Shown here: piece by piece, positions 18,064 to 26,500 of the stretch
How positions within the stretch are numbered: position 1 is the stretch's first letter
Layout of the letters: every line of letters begins with the position of its first letter
Assembly (NCBI RefSeq): GCF_001429545.1
Contig: NZ_LMSP01000046.1
Location: 117,649-181,648, forward strand
Length of the DNA stretch: 64,000 nucleotides
Source: Paenibacillus sp. Soil787
GTDB lineage: Bacteria > Bacillota > Bacilli > Paenibacillales > NBRC-103111
Reading direction: 5' to 3'
Program-made: the position numbers and the translations under genes
Notes under the pieces: model-generated
The model's input: only the letters and a program-made list of their open reading frames with translations
Databases searched by the model: none
Told to the model about the DNA's origin: nothing

Positions 18064-18942
18064 ATGCGCAAATTCATGGGAAATAAGGCGGCTATTATGC
18101 TTTTCACACTGCCGGCACTCCTTTTGTATACAGTGATTGTGTTTTATCCGATTTTGCAAACTTTCTATCGCAGTACATTCGAATGGGATGGGTTAAGCGA
18201 AGGCACTTTTATTTTTCTGGATAACTATATTCGGTTGTTTCAAGATAGTATTTTTTATACCTCTCTTTACAACGGACTAGTCTTTGCAGGCATCCTAGCT
18301 GTCGTGCAAATCGGAATCGGCACTGTGCTTGCTTTTGTCGTCGCAGAAGGGTTCAGAGGAAGCAAGTTTCTAAGAATTAGCTACTTCATTCCTGTGGTTC
18401 TTTCCATTACGGTTGTGTGTCAGCTGTGGCTGGCCATGTATAACAGTGAGTATGGCTTGATTAATAAAATATTTGAAGCGCTCGGCATCTCATATCGTCA
18501 AGATTGGTTGACGAACAACAAAACTGCGATTTTCGCGATTGCGTTCGTGAATGCTTGGCAGTACATGGGTTACCAGTTCGCGCTGCTGCTGGCGGCTGTA
18601 AAGTCCGTTCCAGAACAATACCTAGAGGCTGCACGTATTGATGGAGCATCCAAATTCAAAGCGCACATGGCAATTACAATCCCAATGCTGGCTGAGACGT
18701 ATAAATTTTGCCTCGTCCTGGCGATTACTGGCGGACTGAATGCTTTCGCCAACATGTTCATTATGACCGGCGGGGGCCCGGGGAATTCCACATACACATT
18801 GACCTATCTGATGTACCGCTCTGCGTTCCGCGTGGGTGAATTCGGTTATGGAAGCGCCGCGGCTGCCTTTCTTGTCATTGAATGCTTGATTGTCACTTTG
18901 GCTATTAACCGACTGATTGCCAGAGAACGGATTACATTTTAA
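18064..18942 (+). CDS. carbohydrate ABC transporter permease (MalF/UgpA-like)
   Basis: A 292-residue membrane protein with about six hydrophobic helices and the EAA loop near residue 187 (EAARIDGASKFKAHMAITIP). The start ATG 18064 follows GGGAAG by 7 nt. The frame is open to an ATG at 17992, but that would place the intercistronic hairpin inside the coding sequence and lacks a ribosome site. Pairs with the next gene (12 nt away) to form the channel served by the lipoprotein at 16646. Confidence 0.9.
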   Translation: MRKFMGNKAAIMLFTLPALLLYTVIVFYPILQTFYRSTFEWDGLSEGTFIFLDNYIRLFQDSIFYTSLYNGLVFAGILAVVQIGIGTVLAFVVAEGFRGSKFLRISYFIPVVLSITVVCQLWLAMYNSEYGLINKIFEALGISYRQDWLTNNKTAIFAIAFVNAWQYMGYQFALLLAAVKSVPEQYLEAARIDGASKFKAHMAITIPMLAETYKFCLVLAITGGLNAFANMFIMTGGGPGNSTYTLTYLMYRSAFRVGEFGYGSAAAAFLVIECLIVTLAINRLIARERITF

Positions 18943-18954
18943 GGGGGATGACAG

Positions 18955-19797
18955 ATGAACGGAATACTCAAATTGCGTAAAAAGAATCCGCTCCTGGGCA
19001 TCTTCTTGTGGGTATATGCGGGGTTGTCGGTGTATCCACTGCTTTGGATGGTCTTTTATTCGCTTAAAAACAACAATGAAATCTTCGTAACGAATCCATT
19101 CGGTTTCCCGACTCATCTGCGATTCGAGAACTATGTGGATGCTTGGTCAAGGTTCAATGTTCCAGTCTACTTCAGTAATAGCTTGCTGGTAGCGGCAGCA
19201 ACGGTTGCGGGAACGATTGTACTTTCGGTTACGTTTTCCTATGCTGTTGCCAGAATGCAATGGCGGTGGAAGGAAGCCGCGCGTATTTATGTTGTAATTG
19301 GGATGTTCATTCCTGTGCAAGTCATCATGATTCCGCTAGCGATACTCGTACGTGAGTTTCATTTGGCCAACACGTATTGGGCGCTTATCGTGCCTTATAT
19401 TGCCTTCAATATTTCATTCTCCAGCATGGTTTTCTATGGTTTTTTCCGCAGTATTCCGGTTGAGCTGGAAGAATCCGCTTGTATGGATGGGGCCAGTATT
19501 TACCGGACCTTTTATACGATCATTTTACCGATTATCAAGCCTGCAATTGCAACGATGGTGATCTTCGTCTTCTTGTCGGCATGGAATGAATTTACGATGG
19601 CGTTAATTCTGATTACCAAGGAATCCTTAAAGACCTTGCCGCTCGGGCTGCTCTTCTTCCAAGGTCAGTTCACCACCAATTGGGGGGCTATGGGTGCGGC
19701 GATGACGATTGCGAGCCTACCGACCGTGCTTGTGTATGTACTGTTTAGTGAGCAAGTGGAGAAGGCATTGACCGTAGGGTCTGCCGTGAAAGGATAA
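18955..19797 (+). CDS. carbohydrate ABC transporter permease (MalG/UgpE-like)
   Basis: A 280-residue membrane protein with the EAA loop near residue 172 (ESACMDGASIYRTFYTIILP) and the FLSAWNEFTMAL motif common in MalG-type permeases. Start ATG 18955 follows AAGGGGGA. It is the last gene of the operon and is closed by a strong terminator at 19818-19861. No ATPase gene is nearby; a shared MsmK-type ATPase is likely. Confidence 0.92.
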   Translation: MNGILKLRKKNPLLGIFLWVYAGLSVYPLLWMVFYSLKNNNEIFVTNPFGFPTHLRFENYVDAWSRFNVPVYFSNSLLVAAATVAGTIVLSVTFSYAVARMQWRWKEAARIYVVIGMFIPVQVIMIPLAILVREFHLANTYWALIVPYIAFNISFSSMVFYGFFRSIPVELEESACMDGASIYRTFYTIILPIIKPAIATMVIFVFLSAWNEFTMALILITKESLKTLPLGLLFFQGQFTTNWGAMGAAMTIASLPTVLVYVLFSEQVEKALTVGSAVKG

Positions 19798-19817
19798 AAC
19801 TGTAAATGGTTAAAACG

Positions 19818-19861
19818 AAAGGGCTGTCCTCAAGTAGATTACTTGAGGACAGCCCCTTTTA
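19818..19861 (+). terminator. strong intrinsic terminator
   Basis: GGGCTGTCCTCAAGT (19821-19835) and its exact complement (19841-19855) form a 15-bp stem with a 5-nt loop, extended by AAA/TTT and followed by a T run. Confidence 0.93.
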
Positions 19862-19905
19862 CGTTAATATACAGCTTTATCGCGATAGAAATAAGTAATC
19901 GCAGG

Positions 19906-19941
19906 CTTTCCACCTTTAAGCTTCAGCTTAAAGGTGGAAAG
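19906..19941. repeat. perfect 16-bp inverted repeat
   Basis: CTTTCCACCTTTAAGC (19906-19921) is followed, after TTCA, by its exact complement (19926-19941). No clear T tract follows on either strand, so it is not an ordinary terminator. Confidence 0.8.
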
Positions 19942-20133
19942 TGCTTTCTCAAATTTATCCAAGTGGTAGATGGTCGAATTTCGATGTGCCTGTTAGCGGA
20001 AATACTGACTTTGAAACTACGGATTTTGCCGACCTGAACAAGTGGGATTTGTTCACCGCCAATCCTCGGTGCTACAACGAGCGCCCAGGATTCGTGCGAC
20101 TTGGGAAGATATGGGTGGTTTCGTTTTTTGCGA

Positions 20134-20316
20134 GTTGTACTAAGTACAACAATTTCCTTGATTTTTATCGTAAAAGTGGAATATGTTGCATTTCGTACAA
20201 CAATTTTGTCATTATTATTCCTTTTAGGGCATTTTCATGAGAAATTGTTGTATTTTTTGCAACAATTGATGGGAAATGGTTGATTAGCTAGACAAATGTT
20301 GCACGTAGTACAACTT
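20134..20316. repeat. ATTGTTGTA palindrome cluster 1 (four units)
   Basis: Units near 20134-20155, 20184-20207, 20244-20267 and 20296-20316. Each is an imperfect palindrome with arms like GTTGTA and TACAACAATT around 4-6 variable bases, spaced 50-60 nt apart. The gap separates convergent genes. Same family as clusters at 40036, 49095, 56593 and 62260. Confidence 0.8.
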
Positions 20317-20434
20317 GCCTTTAGTGGTCTACTCATTAGGTGCTCTGCTTTAGAGTTTTCTGTTTTTTAGGTGCTATGCTTCTCGGTGTTCTGCTCTTTA
20401 TGTCACTGTTTTAACTTTCAACGCTTCTTAAGCA

Positions 20435-21667
20435 TCATGGACTCCCTTTACTAACCCAAAACGTAACATTGTCGCCCTGCAAGCCTTTCGTACCTGACTT
20501 TGGGTCTTGTTTTATGACGGTTCCCTTTGGCTTATCATTTGCTTCAATCAAAAAATTGTAATGCAGACCAGCGGCCAAAGCTTGCGCCTCGGCATCAGCC
20601 TGAGATAGACCGACCAGGTTCGGTATTGCGACTTCCTCGGTTTGATTGTTCGAATCACCGAGAGGCTTCGTTGTTGATGGAGCAGGTGTATTTGTCGGCG
20701 CAACAGGTGTGGCGGTTGGTATAGGTACCACAACGACAGATTTCGTTTTGGAAGATGGCCAAAGCGCCCAAACCGTGACCAAGACGACGACCAAAATAGC
20801 AATTGCTCCTATCCCTGCCTTGCTTAAAGCGCTCAGTGATTGTGATCGCTTTTCAGCTGCGGGTGCAACTTCATCTACCTCATCCTTATCATCAACCTCA
20901 TCCATTGCGTGGTTTTGAATTTTACTCGGGTTTTGGTAATGAATTTGTTTGTGGCTAGGCCCCGCGTCCTGCTTTTGACCGGAAGATGGTAAACTCCGCA
21001 ACCCAAAAATCAATGAAGAAAGTGATGCGTGACCTTGGCAGACAAGCTTAATCAGCTTAATTAAAGCCAATTTCTGCTCATATGTCGCAGATGGAATAGG
21101 CGTGCGCTCCAGATGTGTATGCATCACTTCAAAAGCACCGGTAATCGTCTCCGCGCCGGTGAAGAGCTGAATCATCAACCGACAAAGCCCGATGGCCCCT
21201 TGTGCCTGCGGATCGCATTTGTCCCAATAGTTAATGACGGAAAGTTTGCCGTGATCATCTAACCATAGGTTTTCAGCGCCTACTGAAAATCCTGTAATAC
21301 GTTCCTCCATCGCGTCTAGCAAAGAAACCCCTAGATCAGCAATCATTGCAACGATGGTATAGAAAGACATATTTTTCTTGTTAACATGGTTGGAGAATAG
21401 TGACCCTGGCTTGGCTTGCAGAATGATCGTAACCGAATCTTCTTCTACAGATGTATCCAGGATATGTTGAAACCCGTCATGTATGAAAGCTGCTTTATGA
21501 TGAAGGGTTCGAATGCAATCTTCACCGATCTGCCCAGGTTGAAGCTCTATTTGATAGAGGAGAACCTTTCGAGTTAGAAATAAATCATCACCGTAACGCA
21601 GAGTGCCATGAGGTAATGCGACGATCTGTGTATCTGGCACATATCGTGTACCCATCTTATTATGCAT
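20435..21667 (-). CDS. membrane-anchored pseudokinase with a PASTA domain
   Basis: A 410-residue protein. The first ~220 residues follow the Ser/Thr kinase fold but lack its catalytic residues: no beta-3 lysine (KVLLYQIE), the catalytic loop is GFSVGAEN instead of HRDLKPEN, and DFG is replaced by NYW. An acidic linker, one transmembrane helix (about 285-307), a Thr/Pro-rich spacer and a single C-terminal PASTA domain (VAIPNLVGLSQADAEAQALA onward) follow, as in PknB/PrkC. The kinase-like part should be cytoplasmic and the PASTA domain outside, possibly sensing cell-wall fragments. It is divergent from the FAD oxidoreductase at 21876 and near the giant kinase at 23558. Confidence 0.75.
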   Translation of the reverse strand: MHNKMGTRYVPDTQIVALPHGTLRYGDDLFLTRKVLLYQIELQPGQIGEDCIRTLHHKAAFIHDGFQHILDTSVEEDSVTIILQAKPGSLFSNHVNKKNMSFYTIVAMIADLGVSLLDAMEERITGFSVGAENLWLDDHGKLSVINYWDKCDPQAQGAIGLCRLMIQLFTGAETITGAFEVMHTHLERTPIPSATYEQKLALIKLIKLVCQGHASLSSLIFGLRSLPSSGQKQDAGPSHKQIHYQNPSKIQNHAMDEVDDKDEVDEVAPAAEKRSQSLSALSKAGIGAIAILVVVLVTVWALWPSSKTKSVVVVPIPTATPVAPTNTPAPSTTKPLGDSNNQTEEVAIPNLVGLSQADAEAQALAAGLHYNFLIEANDKPKGTVIKQDPKSGTKGLQGDNVTFWVSKGSP

Positions 21668-21875
21668 GGAATATCCATCCTCTCTCTTGATGGCATCATT
21701 AGGAGTTGCCTTTATTATATATGATTCGGCGGGATTTAGGAATTTAGGGATTGAGTTCCTCTCTTTTGGAACAAGCTTGAGAAAATTGAGTTGAAAGCTC
21801 TATGATTCAAATGACCTAGATGATATGATAGTTTTGCAGAATTTTTTACAATTTGATCCAATATGAGGGGGAACT

Positions 21876-23522
21876 GTGTTGAAAAAAGTCGTTATTTTGG
21901 GCGGCGGTGTTGCCGGAATGAGTGCCGCGCATGAATTGATTGTAAGAGGCTACGATGTGTCTGTGTACGAATTTAAAAGTATTCCAGGCGGGAAAGCGAG
22001 AAGTATGCCTTTCGTAGGCAGCGGAACTGGCGGGAGGAAGGATCTGCCAGGTGAACATGGTTTCCGGTTATTTCCTCGCTTTTACAGACATGTCATAGAT
22101 ACTTTGAAACGAATTCCCTATGAGAATGGCACTGTATATGATAACTTAACAGAAGTGACGCGGTTAGATATTGCTACCTATACAGCACCGTTATTGCCGC
22201 TGCTCGCCAAAATTGAATTTAGCTTAGAGAATTTTATGGTGGTCATCAGAGATTTATTCGATAATGGCTTAGGTCTAAGTATGGATGATCTGGAGCAATA
22301 CGGACGTAAGCTATGGCAAGTCATGACGAGCTGTGATGAACGCATTCGCGAGGAATATAACCTCATCGATTGGTGGAATTTCATTGAAGCGGATCAACAA
22401 TCCCCTGCATTTCAAAAAATATTCGCTGGATTCACTAAAACCCTCGTTGCTTGCCAATCCAAAATTGCAAATACTCAAACTGTCGGCCCTGTAGCTGTTC
22501 AAATGACACTAGATATCACAACACCAGGCACGAGCTTCGTCCGTCTCTTGAACGGTCCTACGAATGACAAATGGGTGAACCCTTGGCTAACATTTTTACG
22601 AGAGCAGGGCGTTGATTACCATCTAGAGGCAAAAGTCGAAAGCATCGACTGTGTGGATGGCGTTATTCGCAGTGCGAAGGTGACAGAGAACGGTAAAACC
22701 TTCGATGTAGAAGCTGATTATTACATCGCTGCATTCCCCGTTGAAGTGATGGGCAAATTCATTACGGACGCTATGGTGCAAGCCGATCCTACACTTGCAG
22801 GTGTGCAGAAGCTTGTTGATTCCGTCGCATGGATGAATGGCATTCAGTATTATTTGAAGGAAGAACTGCCTATTACACATGGACATGTTATATACTTAGA
22901 TGCACCTTGGTCGTTGACTTCGGTATCCCAGAAGCAATTTTGGCAGGATGTCGACCTTAGCCAGTATGGTGATGGCACAGTGAAGGGCGTTTTATCCGTC
23001 GATATTTCGGATTGGGACTCACCGGGGATATTATTCGGTAAATCGGCTACACATTGCACGCCTGAAGAGATCAAGGCCGAAGTATGGGCACAGATGAAGT
23101 TAAGTCTGAACGTGGATGGCGCCGTTATCCTAGAAGACGGTGTTCTGCATTCTTGGTTCTTGGATACGGATATTCAATTTGAGAATCCCGAACATGCATG
23201 CACGAATATGGAACCCTTGCTTATTAATCGTGTGGGTACTTGGGAAGACCGTCCTGAAGCTTATACCGCTATTCCGAATCTGTTCCTTGCCGCGGACTAT
23301 GTCCGTACGAATACGAACCTCGCGACGATGGAAGGCGCTAATGAAGCGGCTAGACGCGCAGTTAATGCCATACTAAAACAAGATGCTTCTGCGGAAGAGC
23401 CTTGTGAAATATGGGAGATGTACACATTTGAGCTTGGGCATATCGATTTATTGAAACCTTTTCATCATCATGACAAGCGACGGTTTGAAAAGGGGCTTCC
23501 TTGGGATGGAAAGCTTTTTTAG
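21876..23522 (+). CDS. FAD-dependent oxidoreductase, amine oxidase/phytoene desaturase-like
   Basis: A 548-residue protein with an N-terminal dinucleotide-binding motif (GGGVAG, residues 9-14, then E32) and the GEHGFRLFPRFYRH segment seen in carotenoid-desaturase-like flavoproteins. The C-terminal NLFLAADYVRTNTNLATMEG completes the FAD site. Start GTG 21876 or TTG 21879; the latter has better spacing from GAGGGGG. No signal peptide. No carotenoid genes are nearby, and only 35 nt separate it from the giant kinase at 23558, so the two are probably co-transcribed. Substrate unknown. Confidence 0.75.
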   Translation: MLKKVVILGGGVAGMSAAHELIVRGYDVSVYEFKSIPGGKARSMPFVGSGTGGRKDLPGEHGFRLFPRFYRHVIDTLKRIPYENGTVYDNLTEVTRLDIATYTAPLLPLLAKIEFSLENFMVVIRDLFDNGLGLSMDDLEQYGRKLWQVMTSCDERIREEYNLIDWWNFIEADQQSPAFQKIFAGFTKTLVACQSKIANTQTVGPVAVQMTLDITTPGTSFVRLLNGPTNDKWVNPWLTFLREQGVDYHLEAKVESIDCVDGVIRSAKVTENGKTFDVEADYYIAAFPVEVMGKFITDAMVQADPTLAGVQKLVDSVAWMNGIQYYLKEELPITHGHVIYLDAPWSLTSVSQKQFWQDVDLSQYGDGTVKGVLSVDISDWDSPGILFGKSATHCTPEEIKAEVWAQMKLSLNVDGAVILEDGVLHSWFLDTDIQFENPEHACTNMEPLLINRVGTWEDRPEAYTAIPNLFLAADYVRTNTNLATMEGANEAARRAVNAILKQDASAEEPCEIWEMYTFELGHIDLLKPFHHHDKRRFEKGLPWDGKLF

Positions 23523-23557
23523 GAATACCTAGCAGCTAGTTTTACTAGGAGGATTAT

Positions 23558-26500
23558 ATGCTAATTTTGCCGGAATACGAGTTGATCAGACAAATCTATC
23601 AAGGCGAACGGACTGTACTCTATCGTGCTGTTCATAAGCCATCTATGGAAAAAGTAATTATCAAAACCCTGCGTTCTGACTTTCCAGTTTCAGCAGATAT
23701 CGCGAGATTGAAACGTGAGTATGAGATTGGCATCATGCTAGACTTTCCTGGCATTGTTAAGCCATTGGCGCTGCCCAAGTATCAAAACAGCTTAGCTCTC
23801 ATTTTGGAGGATTTTGACGGTGAGACTTTATCGGCTTATTTTCCTATGTTTCGCCAGTCCATAGAAGCCTTTCTCATAGCTGCTATTCAATTGGTCAAAA
23901 TCGTTGGGGATATTCATCAGCGGTACGTCATACATAAGGATATTAAGCCTAGCAACATTATTATTAATCCCGATAGGCAGATCATGAAGCTGGCAGATTT
24001 CAGCATTTCCTCTTTTACAAGAGAACGTCAAGAAATGCTAGACCCGTTGATGCTAGAGGGAACGCTAAGCTATATGTCGCCTGAGCAGACAGGTCGTATG
24101 AATCGTATTATCGATTACCGAACGGACTATTATTCCTTAGGGGTTACGTTCTATGAAATGCTCACTGGACGTCTTCCGTTTCAAACGGAAGATCCGGTTG
24201 AGCTGATTCATTGCCATTTTGCCGTGACGCCGACTCCTCCCGAAAGCTTACGGATGGGCATACCGAAGCCGCTATCCGATATTGTTATGAAGCTTCTTGC
24301 CAAAAATGCGGAAGATCGATATCAGAGCGCCTACGGCATTATTCAGGATCTCGAGCACATCTTGATGCTAAGTAATTCTGGGGAAGAAATGACGGATTTT
24401 GCTGTTGGTCTCTATGACATGACGGACATGTTCCAGATCCCCCAAGGGCTGTACGGACGAGCTCAGGAAATCGAAAATCTGCTGCATGTTTATGGACGTG
24501 CAGTGCATGGATCGTTGGAGGCTGTTTGGGTAACGGGGGAATCTGGTTATGGCAAATCGTTTCTCATCGCCGAGACGATGAAGACGGTCTTAAAGGACAA
24601 TGGCTGGTTCTTATCAGGCCGATTCGAGCCTAACAAACAGCATGTTTCGTATCACGCGTTGTCTAAGGCACTGCGTCAGTTAGTCCGTCAGCTTCTGACG
24701 GAGAAAGATCATCAAATCGAAGAGTATCGCGGACGTTTGCTGAAAGTTCTTGGAACGAGCGGGAAAGTACTAACAGATCTCGTTCCGGACCTTGAGCTCC
24801 TAATCGGTGAGCAGCCCATTGCGAAGCAGCTTCCTCCACAAGAAACACAGAATCGATTGCACTTCCTATTGCATCAATTTCTGCTAATCTTCTGCGTGAA
24901 AGACCGGCCCATCGTGTTATTTCTCGATGATTTGCAGTGGGCAGATGCGGCTTCCTTGCAGTTTCTTGACCTGCTATTGAACGATTCACAAATGAAGTAT
25001 TTCCTTTTCATAGGTTCCTATCGAAGCGAGTATGACACGAACTGGTTATCATCTACCCATGTTCAATTGCTGGATAAGCTCCCAGAGCGCCTTGTTACGG
25101 AACGGATTATTTTGCAGCCGCTGGAAATTGAGGATGTCAAGCAGTTGATTGCGGAGTCGTTAAAGACGGAACAGCAACAGGTAGTTGAGCTGGCTCAGCT
25201 CGTTTTGCAAAAAACCGGTGGGAATCCTTTTTTTGTCAAACAATTTTTAACTGCCTTACACGAACAAAGTTTACTCGCCTTTAATTATGAAGTTAATCGT
25301 TGGATATGGGATATTGTTGAAATTCAGAAGCTTAGAATTACCGATAATCTTATGTTCCTACTAGCTGAGAAGCTGCAGCGCATGCCGCCAAGAACGCAAT
25401 ACTTAATGCGGCTAGCTGCTTGTTTGGGGGCCTCCTTTGACCTGGAAGCGCTTGGTATTATTGCTAAGATGTCCTTTACTGATGTTCTGCATGAGTTGGA
25501 AATAGCTATTCAAAACGGGCTGATGATTCCAGTTGGTACGGATTATAAATTTTTTATCGAGATCCAAGGGAACTCGACTGCACGAGACATACGGTTTATG
25601 TTTGTGCATGATTCCATTCAAGAAGCCGTCTATGGTTCCATTGAGGAATCCATGCTGCCAGAAATGCACTTGAACATCGCACATCAGCTGCTGGAGCATT
25701 TAACGGAAGATCAGGCCGAGCCCCGGTTATTCGATATCGTCAACCATATGAATATCGGCTCTAACTTACTAACGGAGCGGGAGGAGCTTATCCAGCTTCT
25801 TGAATTTAATTTTGCTGCAGGCCGCAAAGCTAAATCCTCGAATGCCTATCGTTCAGCCCTGCAGTATTACAATAAAGCCTTAACTTTGCTGAAGTTGGTA
25901 GAGGGCGTGGAGTTAAATGACCTTAGCTTTTCTATTCGACTGGAGAAGTCTGAAGTGCTTTATCTGAATGGTCAGGCAGATGAGGCCGAGATATCATATG
26001 AAGAACTGCTTGTAGATGCTCGTACGAACGAGCTTAAGCTCGAAGTGTATAACTTACAAGTGATTCTGTATACGAACGTCGGAAAGCAGCATAAAAGTGT
26101 GGAAGTCGGATTGAAAGCCCTAGCTGAACAAGGCATTCGTGTATCTAAAGAACCTACGGGTATGAACATATTTTTCGAATATATGAAGCTAAAAGCAATG
26201 ATTGGACGGAAGAATACGCTGCAGCTGTACGATTTGCCGATTATGGAAGATGAATACAGAACGAAATTAATGAATTTAATGATGAGTATTGCCATCTCCG
26301 CCTATTTCGTGAATACGAATTTGTTCGTTTTGTTCATGTTCATCATGACCAAGCATGCCTTGAAGTATGGCAATACCCCCATGATGGCCTATGTATATGG
26401 ATCCTATGGCCTGATTCTGGGCTCGGGCTTCGGGGATTATCAGCTGGGTTACCAGTATGGACAGCTTGGCGAACGCATGAATGCCAGATTTCAATCCCAT

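Larger units (their letters stand above)
19862..20434. other. gene-free gap between convergent genes
   Basis: No credible gene is seen. The gap holds the perfect inverted repeat at 19906-19941 and a four-unit ATTGTTGTA-family palindrome cluster at 20134-20316. The rest shows no ribosome sites with open frames, and short frames here simply run through the repeats. Confidence 0.7.

Noticed and set aside
20134..20316. Regularly spaced repeats as a CRISPR array
   Set aside because: Units are palindromic and vary between copies, spacers between corresponding positions of different clusters are related to each other, only four units occur per cluster, and no cas gene is present.
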